Numbered from the stretch's first letter, positions 28,183 to 37,377 are shown. The stretch is DNA of 64,000 nucleotides from Burkholderia sp. HI2500 (GCF_002223055.1 NZ_NKFL01000004.1:1364001-1428000), one strand, 5' to 3'. Made by a program: numbers and translations. The notes: generated by a model not told the origin, from the sequence alone.

Positions 28183-29613
28183 ATGAACAAGACATACGCT
28201 TTGGTATGGAACGCCAGGCAGGGCGTTTGGCAGGCAGTCGGCGAACGGGTACGCCGGCACGGCAAGTCCACGATGCGCGCGCGCGTCGTCGCGGTGGCGA
28301 CACTGCTTGCGGGTAGCGCGGCGACGTCCGTGCATGCGCTGCCGACGGGCGAGAACATCGTGTCCGGGAAGGCCGACATTCTGCGCTACGACAACGGGCA
28401 GCAGATGTCGGTCAACCAGCACACCGACAAGCTGGTGACGGACTGGCAGTCGTTCAACGTCGACAAGGGGCAGCGCGTCACGTTCAACCAGCCGTCCGTG
28501 ACGTCGATCGCGCTGAACCGGGTCGTCAGCCAGGACGGCAGCGCGATCTACGGCAACATCGACGCGAACGGCCGCGTGTTCCTCGTCAATCCGAACGGCA
28601 TCCTGTTCGGCAAGGGCGCGCAGGTCAATGTCGGCGGCCTGGTGGCGACGACGCTGGATATCAAGAACGAAGACTTCGAAGCAGGCCGCTTCCGGTTCTC
28701 CGGCCAGTCTCCGAGCGAAGTGCAGAACGCAGGCAATCTCGTGGCGAGCGAAGGCGGCTCGATCGCGCTGCTCGGCGCAAGAGTATTCAACAGGGGGATC
28801 GTTCAGGCACAGATGGGTACCGTCGCGCTGGCGGCGGGCAGCGACGCCACGCTGAACTTCGACGGCAGCAAGCTGCTCAGCGTGCAGATCGACCAGGGAA
28901 TCGTCAACGCGCTGGTCAGCAACGAGCAGTTGCTGAAAGCCGATGGCGGGCAGGTGCTGATGAGCGCGAAGACCGCCGATACGGTGCTGCGCACGGTGGT
29001 CAACAACCAGGGCACGATCGAGGCGCGCACGCTCAGGAATACGGCAGGCCGGATCTCGCTGGACGGTTACGACGCCGGCACCGTCAACGTCGCGGGCGTG
29101 CTGAACGCGAGCGCGACGACGCCGGGCAACGGCGGCACGGTCGTCACGCGCGGTGCCGACGTGAAGGTGGCGCTCGGTGCGATGGTCGATACGCGCGCGA
29201 CCAACGGTCGCGGCGGCAACTGGCGCATCGCGTCGTCCGACGTGTCGGTCACGGCAGGCGCGAACCAGGCCGGGACGATCGTGGCCGACACGCTGTCGCG
29301 CAATCTCGCGACCACCGATGTCGAGCTGGTCGCCGAACGCGGCCGGACGTCGGTCGACGGGCCGGTGACCTGGGCCAGTGGCAACCGGTTGACGCTGGCC
29401 AGCCGGCAGGGCGACGTGTCGGTCAACGGTGCGCTGCGGGCAACCGGCGCGAATGCGCGCGTGGCCATCGACGCACGGAAGAACGTGCGGATCGCGGCGC
29501 CGATCGCGCTGACCGGCACGAATGCGCTGCTGACGCTCGACTACGGTGTCGCGCAGTTGCTCTCGGGCGGCGCGGCCGTGACGCTGTCGGGGGCCGGGGC
29601 CGGCTTCGAGTAG
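28183..29613 (+). CDS. TpsA-like filamentous-haemagglutinin adhesin, N-terminal part, ended by in-frame amber codon
   Basis: 476 aa. It starts with an extended signal peptide region (ESPR: MNKTYALVWNARQGVW), then signal peptide (SVHA|LPTG) and a haemagg_act secretion domain: VTDWQSFNVDKGQRVTFNQP, FLVNPNGILFGKGAQVN, GLVATTLDI. A beta-helix follows to the stop. TAG (29611-29613) lies in the same frame as the GLUG-repeat segment that follows from 29632, so an ancestral protein of about 1,000 residues has been cut. ATG 28183 has AAGGAAA upstream. No TpsB transporter is nearby. Confidence 0.82.
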   Translation: MNKTYALVWNARQGVWQAVGERVRRHGKSTMRARVVAVATLLAGSAATSVHALPTGENIVSGKADILRYDNGQQMSVNQHTDKLVTDWQSFNVDKGQRVTFNQPSVTSIALNRVVSQDGSAIYGNIDANGRVFLVNPNGILFGKGAQVNVGGLVATTLDIKNEDFEAGRFRFSGQSPSEVQNAGNLVASEGGSIALLGARVFNRGIVQAQMGTVALAAGSDATLNFDGSKLLSVQIDQGIVNALVSNEQLLKADGGQVLMSAKTADTVLRTVVNNQGTIEARTLRNTAGRISLDGYDAGTVNVAGVLNASATTPGNGGTVVTRGADVKVALGAMVDTRATNGRGGNWRIASSDVSVTAGANQAGTIVADTLSRNLATTDVELVAERGRTSVDGPVTWASGNRLTLASRQGDVSVNGALRATGANARVAIDARKNVRIAAPIALTGTNALLTLDYGVAQLLSGGAAVTLSGAGAGFE

Positions 29614-29631
29614 AACGGCTATCGCTATACC

Positions 29632-31188
29632 GTGATCCAGAACCTGCAGCAGCTGCAGGCCGTCAATACGAATCTCGACGGTCTGTACGTACTCGGCAAC
29701 AACATCGCCGGTTACTGTTCCTATTATTCGTGCACCACGTTCAAGACCATCGGTTCGGGCGCGTCGTTCTCCGGCGTGTTCGACGGCCTCGGCAACACGA
29801 TCAGCAACCTCACCATCACGAGCAGCGATCCGTACGCGGGGCTGTTCGGCCGCAACACGGGCACCCTTGCCAACCTCAACCTGAAGTCGTTGCGCGTCAG
29901 CGCCGCGTCGGGCGTCGGTCCGGTGTCCATCGGCGGGCTGGTCGGCGAAAACGCCGGCAAGATCTCGAACGTGACCGCGACGGGCATGCAGGTGAGTGCG
30001 GGCGCCAACCGCAGCAATGCACTGGGCGGGCTGGTCGGCATCAACAGCGGCGAGATTTCCCAGGCGTCGTTTGCCGGATCCGTGTCGGGCAACAGCATGT
30101 CGTATGCCGTTGGCGGTCTGGTCGGCGAGAACCGCGTCGATCAGCTTGCCGGGATCGTGTCCGACAGCGAGTCCAACGCGACCGTATTCGGCGGCGCATC
30201 GAATCTCGCCTCGATCGGTGGTCTCGTCGGTGTGAACCGGGGCGGCGACATTCTGAGGTCGACGAGTCGCGGGACCACATCGGGCGCCAATATTGCCGGC
30301 GTGAACGTCGGCGGGCTCGTGGGCGCGAACCTGCTCGGCACGATCGACGACTCGGCCGCGCTGGGGCGTGTGACAGGCGGCTCGGGCGGTACGGCGGGCG
30401 GGCTCGTCGGCCTCAATACCGGCAAGATCGTCAAGTCGAGCGCAAGCGGATTCGTCGACGGCCGATATGCGCAAGCGATCGGCGGCTTTGTCGGGCTGAA
30501 CCAGGGCACGGTGACCGACAGCAAGGCGCTGGGCGGCGTCGCAAGCGCGTCGACCGGTTCGACGGGGGGTTTCGTCGGCATCAACCTCGGCGCGAATGCA
30601 TTCATCGACATGGCGGAAGCGCACGGTACGGTGAGCGGCGGTCAGGGCAGCAATGGCGGCTTCGTCGGCAGTCATCTCGGCGGCCAGATTGCTCATGCGG
30701 TCGCGCGCGGCAAGACGACGGGCGGTAACTACAGCAAGACGGGCGGCTTCGTCGGCACCAACGCGGCCGAACTGAGCAACGTCGATGCGAGCGGCGACGT
30801 GTCCGCCGGGGCCGGTGCGTCGGTGGGCGGTTTCGCCGGCACCAACGCGACGTCCGGCACGATCGAGGCCGCGTCGGCAACCGGCAACGTGATGGGCGGT
30901 TCGTCGAGCACGGTGGGCGGCTTTGCCGGCGAAAACCTCGGCGCGGTGCGCGATGCGTCGGCATCTGGGACGGTCGGCGCCGGGTGTTACGCGACGCTCG
31001 GCGGCCTGATCGGCCTGAACGCGGGGCTTGTCGAGCGCTCTGCCGCGAACGGGCGGGTCAACGGATCGTCGACCCAGACCTTCGGCGGCCTCGTCGGCAT
31101 CAACCGCGGCATTTTCCGCAACAGCATCGCATCCGGCGAGGCTGGGCTGCAGAAGATCGCCGGCCTCAATCTGGGTGTGATCGAGTAA
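29632..31188 (+). CDS. GLUG-repeat C-terminal part of the interrupted adhesin
   Basis: 518 codons in the same frame as the upstream piece, opening with VIQNLQQLQAVNTNLDGLY, which reads as the continuation of a beta-helix adhesin. It contains about 14 GLUG-type repeats of the pattern GG(L/F)VGxNxG, such as GGLVGENAG, GGLVGINSG, GGFVGLNQG and GGLVGINRG, evenly spaced. Translation on its own would need GTG 29632, which has no good ribosome site. It would otherwise be made only by stop-codon read-through. Probably part of a disrupted gene spanning 28183-31188. Confidence 0.6.
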   Translation: MIQNLQQLQAVNTNLDGLYVLGNNIAGYCSYYSCTTFKTIGSGASFSGVFDGLGNTISNLTITSSDPYAGLFGRNTGTLANLNLKSLRVSAASGVGPVSIGGLVGENAGKISNVTATGMQVSAGANRSNALGGLVGINSGEISQASFAGSVSGNSMSYAVGGLVGENRVDQLAGIVSDSESNATVFGGASNLASIGGLVGVNRGGDILRSTSRGTTSGANIAGVNVGGLVGANLLGTIDDSAALGRVTGGSGGTAGGLVGLNTGKIVKSSASGFVDGRYAQAIGGFVGLNQGTVTDSKALGGVASASTGSTGGFVGINLGANAFIDMAEAHGTVSGGQGSNGGFVGSHLGGQIAHAVARGKTTGGNYSKTGGFVGTNAAELSNVDASGDVSAGAGASVGGFAGTNATSGTIEAASATGNVMGGSSSTVGGFAGENLGAVRDASASGTVGAGCYATLGGLIGLNAGLVERSAANGRVNGSSTQTFGGLVGINRGIFRNSIASGEAGLQKIAGLNLGVIE

Positions 31189-31247
31189 TACAACAGGCGG
31201 CGGGCGAGCATGACCGGCGCCCGCCGCCGATACAAAGGTAGGGCAGC

Positions 31248-32423
31248 ATGAAGACGATTCAAGGGCGCAGGCCGGGGCGAGTCGGCCGGGCGATGCATCG
31301 CCTCGCGATGGCGGGATACCTGGTGCTGGCATTCGGCACGCACGTCATGGCGCAAGGCAGCAGTGGCGCAACGGCGCTGGATTGCAGTTTCAGCAACATC
31401 GAGGCGTCACCTTGGCGCATGATGACGCCGCTGACGAGTACGACACCGCAAAATTCAATCCTGTATCAACGCACCGTTTCGCTCATGGTCTCGTTCAAGT
31501 ACGGCACGGCGCCGACGGCGCATGAACTCGTGACTGCGGCACATTGGGCGTCGGGCAGTATCGTCGCGAATGGCGTCGCGCAGACGAACGTCAACGGCAT
31601 CGGCTTCAAATGGGCCGGCGTGTCCGGCGACGACGTCGAGCGTACGCTGCAGCAAGGTGCGGATCCGATGGTGACCGCGAAGCACGACCTCATTCGCTCG
31701 AACGCAGGTGGTGCCGACTTGCGGATGATGCGCTTCCGGCAGTTTCTGGTACTCGACAAGCCGGTTTCGCAGTTGCCGCAGGGCAAGCTGGTCGTCAAGA
31801 ACCTGCCGGGCAATCCGACCGTCGCGATTTATGCGATCGACTTCCCGAAAGGCGTTGCGTCGGTCGGCAGCCCGGTGACGGTGCCGGAGTCGACGACGCC
31901 GCCCAATCTGTGCAAGCAGATGAAGGCCTTTGTCGGCGTCGGCAACGTGTGCATCGGCAGCGAGTGCGAGATTCATGTGCCGAACCGCTGCGAGATCACG
32001 TCGAACTGGATCGTGCCGGTGACGCTCGGCAATTTCGCGATCAATCGATTTCCCAGCCTGAACGCGACGTCGAGGCCGGTCGGTTTCGATATCGCGCTCA
32101 GCCAGTGCGCGGCGTCGGCAAAGCCGTCGATCAGCTTCCGCGACAAGGCTGCGCAGCCGAATCCGGACAAGACGCTGCTGCAACTGAGCGCGCCGGCGGG
32201 CCAGACGGTCGCGCGCGGGTTCAACATCGTGATGACGAACGGGTTGACCGGCGAGCGGATCGCGTACGGCGAGCCGGGTGCGGCGATCGAGTATCCGATG
32301 CAGCGCACGGGCGACATGGCCGTGATGCCGCTGCGCGCGCAGTACATCCGTACCGGGGCGGATGCGGAGCTGGCGCCCGGCTATGCGGGCGGCGGCGCGG
32401 AATTTTCGTTTACGTTTCCGTGA
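31248..32423 (+). CDS. Fimbrial tip adhesin / minor subunit, cluster 1
   Basis: A 391-aa exported protein (hydrophobic leader to about residue 35, HVMAQG) with an N-terminal receptor-like domain and a C-terminal pilin-type domain: CEIHVPNRCEITSNWIVPV, FDIALSQC, and a terminal alternating beta strand GGGAEFSFTFP. This two-domain layout is typical of tip adhesins that cap chaperone-usher pili. Last gene of cluster 1. Start ATG 31248; the upstream GGTAGGG is a plausible ribosome site. Confidence 0.78.
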   Translation: MKTIQGRRPGRVGRAMHRLAMAGYLVLAFGTHVMAQGSSGATALDCSFSNIEASPWRMMTPLTSTTPQNSILYQRTVSLMVSFKYGTAPTAHELVTAAHWASGSIVANGVAQTNVNGIGFKWAGVSGDDVERTLQQGADPMVTAKHDLIRSNAGGADLRMMRFRQFLVLDKPVSQLPQGKLVVKNLPGNPTVAIYAIDFPKGVASVGSPVTVPESTTPPNLCKQMKAFVGVGNVCIGSECEIHVPNRCEITSNWIVPVTLGNFAINRFPSLNATSRPVGFDIALSQCAASAKPSISFRDKAAQPNPDKTLLQLSAPAGQTVARGFNIVMTNGLTGERIAYGEPGAAIEYPMQRTGDMAVMPLRAQYIRTGADAELAPGYAGGGAEFSFTFP

Positions 32424-32553
32424 AGGCGGCGCACGGCCCGGCCTCATCACGAAACCCGCTGAGCAAAGCACCATTTGTTGGTTCGGATTCGCGGTATGCG
32501 CTGGTACGTTAGCGGCTTCGCGGCAACACTGAGCTGCGATATTTCTCGAACCG

Positions 32554-32580
32554 GGCCGCCGCGCGATCCGCGGCGGCCTT
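32554..32580 (+). terminator. Hairpin downstream of fimbrial cluster 1
   Basis: GGCCGCCGCG (32554-32563)/CGCGGCGGCC (32569-32578), perfect 10-bp stem, 5-nt loop, then TT only. It lies between the adhesin and the next ABC transporter, so it probably ends cluster 1, but the weak U-tract leaves doubt. Confidence 0.55.
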
Positions 32581-32602
32581 CATAACAAATCAGGTCGTGC
32601 TC

Positions 32603-33418
32603 ATGAAATTCCACACGCTCGCTACGTGGCTCGTCGGAGCCGCGCTCATCACCGCAGGCACCGTCGCGCATGCGGACCGTCTCGACGACATCAAGAAGGC
32701 CGGTGTGCTGCGCGTCGCGACGTTCGACAGCAACCCGCCGTTCGGCTATGTCGACGGCAAAAGCAATCACATCGTCGGCCTCGACGTCGACTACGCGAAG
32801 GCACTCGCCGACAAGCTCGGCGTGAAGCTGCAGCTCCAGCCGACCAATCCGGCGAACCGCATTCCGTTCCTGACGTCCGGCAAGGTCGATCTCGTGCTCG
32901 CGAACTTCACGATTACCGAAGAGCGCGCGAAGCAGGTCGATTTCAGTATTCCGTATTTCTCGTCGGGCCAGCAGTTTCTCGCGAAGAAGGGCGTGCTGAA
33001 ATCGGCCGACCAGCTGAACGCGCTGCGCGTCGGCGCCGACAAGGGCACGACCAACGAGATCACGCTGCGCGAGAAATTCCCGAAGGCGACGATCGTCGCG
33101 TACGACGACACGCCGTTCGCGTTCGCCGCGCTGCGCGCCGGCAACGTGCAGGCAATCACGCAGGACGGCCCGAAGCTGATCGGACTGCTCGCGAACGTGC
33201 CGGACAAGCAGAACTACGAGATCCCGGCGTTCACGATCTCGAACGACTACATGGGCGTCGGCGTGCCGAAGGGCGAGACGCGCCTGCTCGGCTTCGTCAA
33301 CGACACGCTGAAGGGGCTCGAGGCGAACGGCCGCGCCGTGCAGATTTACGACGCATGGTTCGGGCCGACGACGAAGACGCCGCTCACGCGCATCTTCCGG
33401 ATCGGCGACAAGACCTGA
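32603..33418 (+). CDS. Polar amino-acid ABC transporter binding protein
   Basis: A 271-aa SBP_bac_3 family protein with signal peptide (GTVAHA|DRLDD). Typical opening DDIKKAGVLRVATFDSNPPF and GLDVDYAKALADKLGVKLQL. It would bind an amino acid or related compound in the periplasm for the two permeases that follow. I use ATG 32603; a GTG 6 nt earlier is possible. Confidence 0.88.
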   Translation: MKFHTLATWLVGAALITAGTVAHADRLDDIKKAGVLRVATFDSNPPFGYVDGKSNHIVGLDVDYAKALADKLGVKLQLQPTNPANRIPFLTSGKVDLVLANFTITEERAKQVDFSIPYFSSGQQFLAKKGVLKSADQLNALRVGADKGTTNEITLREKFPKATIVAYDDTPFAFAALRAGNVQAITQDGPKLIGLLANVPDKQNYEIPAFTISNDYMGVGVPKGETRLLGFVNDTLKGLEANGRAVQIYDAWFGPTTKTPLTRIFRIGDKT

Positions 33419-33432
33419 TCCGCATCGCACGC

Positions 33433-33480
33433 GCGCCGCGACTGGCCAAAGCATCATCGGCCGCGCGGCGCTTTTCGTTT
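33433..33480 (+). terminator. Partial terminator between binding protein and permease
   Basis: GCGCCGCG (33433-33440) pairs with CGCGGCGC (33464-33471), with inner GGCC/GGCC, followed by TTTTCGTTTT. Located between the binding-protein and permease genes, it likely lowers permease expression, a common pattern in ABC importers. Confidence 0.6.
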
Positions 33481-33515
33481 TCTTCCGATCGCGCGCTTCG
33501 CGCCCTCAACACAGC

Positions 33516-34238
33516 ATGCTCGGGTTGGCTCCCAAATACCTGTCCTGGCTCTGGCAGGGCTTCCTGCTGACGCTCGGCCTCGCGGCCGCGTCGGCCGTCG
33601 TCGCGACCGCCGGCGGGCTGTTGCTCGCGGTCATGCGGCATGCGCGCGGCACGGTGCCGCGCACGGTGGCGGCCGCGTACGTCGTCACGTTCCGCAACAC
33701 GCCGCTGCTCGTGCAGTTGCTGTTCTGGTATTTCGGTGTCGCGTCGCTGCTGCCCGAACCTTGGATCACGTGGCTGAACGCGCGTCATGCGTTGAGCATC
33801 GGCCCGTTCACGCTCGCGTGGCCGTCGTTCGAATTCGTCGCGGGCTGGGTCGGGCTGAGCGCCTATACCGCCGCGTTCGTCGCCGAGGAGTGCGAAGCCG
33901 GCCTGCGCGGCGTGCGGCGCGCGCAGCACGATGCGGCGGCCGCGCTCGGCCTCACGCCGATGCAGTCGCTGCGTTACGTGGTGCTGCCGCAGGCGGTGCG
34001 CATCGCGTTGCCGCCGCTGTTCGGCCAATACATGAATCTCGTGAAGAACTCGTCGCTCGCGATGGCGATCGGCGTGGCCGAGCTGTCGTATGCATCGCGG
34101 CAGGTCGAGACCGAGACATTCAAGACGTTCGCCGCCTTCGGCGTGGCAACCGTACTGTACGTCGCGGCGGTGGCCGCGATCGAAGCGGGCGCGTATGCGG
34201 CCACGCAATGGCGCGACCGGCTGGGAGCGGGGCGCTGA
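33516..34238 (+). CDS. Amino-acid ABC transporter permease, first subunit
   Basis: A 240-aa HisM/GlnP-type inner-membrane permease. FRNTPLLVQLLFWYFG matches the family, and the EAA loop is EAALGLTPMQ-like (AAALGLTPMQSLRYVVLPQA). It pairs with the next gene, ending 2 nt before it. No SD clear; ATG 33516. Confidence 0.88.
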   Translation: MLGLAPKYLSWLWQGFLLTLGLAAASAVVATAGGLLLAVMRHARGTVPRTVAAAYVVTFRNTPLLVQLLFWYFGVASLLPEPWITWLNARHALSIGPFTLAWPSFEFVAGWVGLSAYTAAFVAEECEAGLRGVRRAQHDAAAALGLTPMQSLRYVVLPQAVRIALPPLFGQYMNLVKNSSLAMAIGVAELSYASRQVETETFKTFAAFGVATVLYVAAVAAIEAGAYAATQWRDRLGAGR

Positions 34239-34240
34239 CG

Positions 34241-34966
34241 ATGGACCTTTCGCTGCTGTTCGCCAATCTGCCGTACCTGCTCGTCGGCGCGTTCCCGGAA
34301 GGGCCGCTCGGCGGCGCCGCGCTGTCGCTGCTGCTCGCGATCGCGTCGGCCGCCGCGTCGGCCGTGCTCGGCATCGCGCTCGGCGTTGCGATGGCGCTCG
34401 CGCGCGGCCCCGTGCGCGTGCTGCTGCTCGCGTTCATCGGCTTTTTCCGCGCGATTCCGGTGCTGATGCTGATTTTCTGGACCTACTTCCTGATGCCCAT
34501 GCTGCTGCACATGGACGTGCCGGGGCTCGCGACGGTCGTATGCGCGCTCGCGCTGATCGGCGGCGCGTATCTCGCGCACGCGGTGCATGCGGGCATCGTC
34601 GCGGCCGGCGACGGGCAATGGCAGGCCGGGCTGTCGCTCGGGCTCACGCGCTGGCAGACGGTGCGCTACGTGCTGCTGCCGCAGGCGATCCGCATCATGA
34701 CGCCGTCGTTCGTCAACCAGTGGGTCGCGCTCGTGAAGGACACGTCGCTCGCGTATATCGTCGGCGTGCCGGAGCTGTCGTTCGTCGCGACGCAGGTGAA
34801 CAACCGGCTGATGGTGTATCCGGCGCCGATCTTCCTGTTCGTCGCGCTGATCTACCTGGTGCTGTGCACGTCGCTCGACGGTGGGGCCCGCTGGCTGTTG
34901 TCGCGGCGCCCGCGCGCGGAACGTGCGGCGCACGCGGCGGCCGAGTATACGGAACCCGCGCGATAG
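34241..34966 (+). CDS. Amino-acid ABC transporter permease, second subunit
   Basis: A 241-aa HisQ/HisM-type permease with FFRAIPVLMLIFWTYF and the EAA-type loop AGLSLGLTRWQTVRYVLLPQ. Together with the upstream subunit it makes the heterodimeric channel. The ATP-binding subunit is missing here; it must come from elsewhere in the genome. Confidence 0.88.
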   Translation: MDLSLLFANLPYLLVGAFPEGPLGGAALSLLLAIASAAASAVLGIALGVAMALARGPVRVLLLAFIGFFRAIPVLMLIFWTYFLMPMLLHMDVPGLATVVCALALIGGAYLAHAVHAGIVAAGDGQWQAGLSLGLTRWQTVRYVLLPQAIRIMTPSFVNQWVALVKDTSLAYIVGVPELSFVATQVNNRLMVYPAPIFLFVALIYLVLCTSLDGGARWLLSRRPRAERAAHAAAEYTEPAR

Positions 34967-35127
34967 CGGCATGCCGCGGCCGTTTCGAATGGCCGAAGAT
35001 GGCGTGTCGTTGAATCCGCGCAGCGGACAGCACGTCAGGCAGGTCAGGCCCGGCGCGCAGGGGCAAGGAAGGTTGGGGGGCCTGCTGCGCGCCGCTGCGA
35101 GTCGAGCAACGGCGCGCAGCACGTGCA

Positions 35128-36399
35128 TCACGATGCCGAGTAATGCGTATTGAAGACGGCGCGCAGCGTCGATGAATCGGTCGCGAAATCGCCCCACAGC
35201 GGCCCGTCGTTCTGCGCGAACGCGAACGGTGCCGTACGGATCGACGCGAGACGGAAGCGCCATTGCGCCGCTTCCTGGCGGAAGGCGGTGAGCTGCATGT
35301 CGGACAGCGCCGTCTGCGCGCTCGCGAGCGTGACGAGCGGATCGACCGGATTGTTCGCGACGCGCACCTCGAAGTGCAGGTGCGGGCCCGTCGCGGCGCC
35401 GGTCATCCCGACCGAGCCGATGCGCTGACCCTGCTTCACGGTCTCGCCCGTCTTGAGGCCATGCGCGAACGCGGACAGATGCGCGTAGTAGGTCGAGTAC
35501 CCATCGGCGTGATCGACGATCACGTAGCGGCCGTAGCCGCCCGGATCGGTGCCGACGAACGACACGACGCCGTCGGCTGCCGCGTCGACGGGCGTGCCGC
35601 TCGGCGCGGCGAGATCGACGCCCGTGTGGAACGCCATCGCCTGCGACAGCGGGTGAATGCGTTCGCCGAAGAACGAGCTGATGCGTGTCCACTTGACCGG
35701 CATCGTGAAGGCGGCGGCTTCGAGCGGCGAGCCGTCGAGCGCGTAGTACGCGCCGTGCTCGGCGCCCGGCGCGCGGAACCAGATCGCGCCGAACGTGCGG
35801 CCGGCGACGCGCAGTTCGAGCGCGGTGAGGCGCGGCGTGCCGTCGCTCATATTGAATGCGACGCGGTAGTAGTCGCCGCGCTGCGCGCTCGCCCGCATCG
35901 CGACCTTGCCGCTGACGAGATCGCCGAGCTGGATGCGCACCTCGGGCGGCACGTCGAGATGGTTCAGCGTATCGGACAGCGTGAGTTCGATGTCGCCCGC
36001 GCGCATCCCGTGCTGGTTTTCAGGGGCCGCGAACTGGAACAGGTTCGCGTAGCCGAGCATCTCGTTGCGGTGCGCGCTGAGCGGCGCGAACAGCCCCGGC
36101 TGCTGGCTGCGGTCGTTGCGTTCGCCGGCATCGTTGCGCTCGCCGATCGTGCGGGCGAGCTCGCTCGTCACGAAATGCTGCGCGGTGGGAAACGGCGTGT
36201 CGGACAGCACGCGCTGCGGCAGCGCGGCCGTGCCCGAATCGACGGCGCCCGGCAGTTGCGACACGGCCGGCAGCGCGGCGAGGCCGAGTGCGGCGAGGGC
36301 GCCGAGCACGGCGGCCGGCACGAGCGCGCGCGCAATGCGCTGCGCGCGGCCGGGCGCGAAAGCATCAGGGGTAGCGGCAGACTTGACCAAGGTGTCCAC
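35128..36399 (-). CDS. M23-family metallopeptidase (murein DD-endopeptidase-like)
   Basis: A 423-aa membrane-anchored or exported protein: basic N-terminus, one hydrophobic segment (about 26-48), a middle domain, and a C-terminal LytM/M23 domain. Zinc-site motifs are intact: HTGVDLAAPSGTP (about 257) and GPHLHFEVR (about 340). Such proteins (MepM-like) cut peptidoglycan cross-links to allow wall growth. Stands alone on the minus strand, downstream of the TetR gene. Confidence 0.9.
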   Translation of the reverse strand: MDTLVKSAATPDAFAPGRAQRIARALVPAAVLGALAALGLAALPAVSQLPGAVDSGTAALPQRVLSDTPFPTAQHFVTSELARTIGERNDAGERNDRSQQPGLFAPLSAHRNEMLGYANLFQFAAPENQHGMRAGDIELTLSDTLNHLDVPPEVRIQLGDLVSGKVAMRASAQRGDYYRVAFNMSDGTPRLTALELRVAGRTFGAIWFRAPGAEHGAYYALDGSPLEAAAFTMPVKWTRISSFFGERIHPLSQAMAFHTGVDLAAPSGTPVDAAADGVVSFVGTDPGGYGRYVIVDHADGYSTYYAHLSAFAHGLKTGETVKQGQRIGSVGMTGAATGPHLHFEVRVANNPVDPLVTLASAQTALSDMQLTAFRQEAAQWRFRLASIRTAPFAFAQNDGPLWGDFATDSSTLRAVFNTHYSAS

Positions 36400-36729
36400 A
36401 TCCAGGAAAGCGGTTCAAAGGGGGTGTGGGCAGGGTCCACCGGCGGCACATCCGTCGGGCAGCGACGGGGCGGGCGGCGGGCGTGCAACAAAACAGGCCC
36501 CGCCAGGGGCCTGTATCGTTTCCGTTCGACCCAACGCGCGGGGCGGACCCGCTTCGAACGGCGGCGTGCATGCCGGGTCGTACCCGGTTATCACGAAGAC
36601 GCTAAAGAAAGATGACAGCGTCAGTCTACCGATGTTCCGCGAAACGTTAAAAATTTTAAAGGGGGTCAGCTCATTCGTTTCGCAGTGCGGTAAATCGGGT
36701 TAAATCAGCATTTATTACGACAAATTCCG
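36400..36729. other. Intergenic region between M23 peptidase and TetR genes
   Basis: 330 nt with no gene seen. On the minus strand ACAGGCCCC/GGGGCCTGT (36493-36514, 9-bp stem, 4-nt loop) is followed by TTTGTT, a terminator for the TetR transcript or an attenuator in the peptidase leader. AT-rich sequence at 36640-36720 may hold the peptidase promoter. Confidence 0.45.
36489..36514 (-). terminator. Minus-strand intrinsic terminator
   Basis: Perfect 9-bp stem 36493-36501/36506-36514 with TGGC loop on the minus strand, followed by a T-rich tail (TTTGTTG). Faces transcription coming from the TetR gene. Confidence 0.7.
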
Positions 36730-37377
36730 TCAGTCCGGCAATTTGTGCGCGCGGCTTCGCAGCGCGGCGGACGTGCGCACGGTGTCGAAGCCGGCGTCGA
36801 GCATGGCCTCGGCGTCGTTCCACAGGTTGCCGCGCAGCCGGTTGGTCCAGATCATCGACGCGAACACGCCTTCGAGCAACGACACGAGATAGACGGCGGC
36901 CAGGTGCACGTCGAGATCGGCGGCGACTTCGCCGGCCGCGATCGCGCGGCGCAGCAGCGCCTTCGTGATCCGCAGCATCTGCAATTCGAGCAGCATGCGG
37001 CGCCGCTGCAGCGCGCCGTTCTCTTCGCTCTGCTCGCACTTCGTATAGAGGATCACGAGCACGCGTTGCATCGGGCCCGGCTCGCCGCATTCCTGCAGAT
37101 AGTGCGACGCGGCGCGCCGCAGCGTGGCGAGCGGGGGTAGCCCTTCGCCCGCGTCGAAGCCTTCCGACGTGCGCGCGAACGCGCGGTCGCACATCGCAAG
37201 ACACACTTCCATCTTGTTGCGGTAATGGCCATAGACGGCGCCCCGCGACATCCCGGCGGCCTCGGCGAGGTCCGCCATCGCGGTTTGCGCCACGCCTTTC
37301 TCGAGCAGCACGAGCTCGGCGGCGTCGAGGATCCGGTGCTTGATGGCGAGCGATTCTTCGCGGGTCTTGCGGGCCAT
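36730..37377 (-). CDS. amrR: TetR-family repressor of the RND pump (AmrR-like)
   Basis: 215 aa. N-terminal TetR HTH (ILDAAELVLLEKGVAQTAMA, DLAEAAGMSRGAVYGHYRNK), then the AcrR-type ligand domain. It is divergent from the pump genes with a 20-bp palindrome between, the standard arrangement for AcrR/AmrR repressors; derepression would raise efflux. The C-terminus RAHKLPD is short and basic. Confidence 0.88.
   Translation of the reverse strand: MARKTREESLAIKHRILDAAELVLLEKGVAQTAMADLAEAAGMSRGAVYGHYRNKMEVCLAMCDRAFARTSEGFDAGEGLPPLATLRRAASHYLQECGEPGPMQRVLVILYTKCEQSEENGALQRRRMLLELQMLRITKALLRRAIAAGEVAADLDVHLAAVYLVSLLEGVFASMIWTNRLRGNLWNDAEAMLDAGFDTVRTSAALRSRAHKLPD

Noticed and set aside
28159..31332. 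Very long reading frame (over 1,000 codons) on the minus strand opposite the adhesin
   Set aside because: Arg/Ala/Asp-rich low-complexity translation, no domain, no start signals; a frame shadow of high-GC coding DNA. The same holds for long minus frames at 38718-41882, 45007-47592, 47962-50277, 54105-56072 and 60292-63708.
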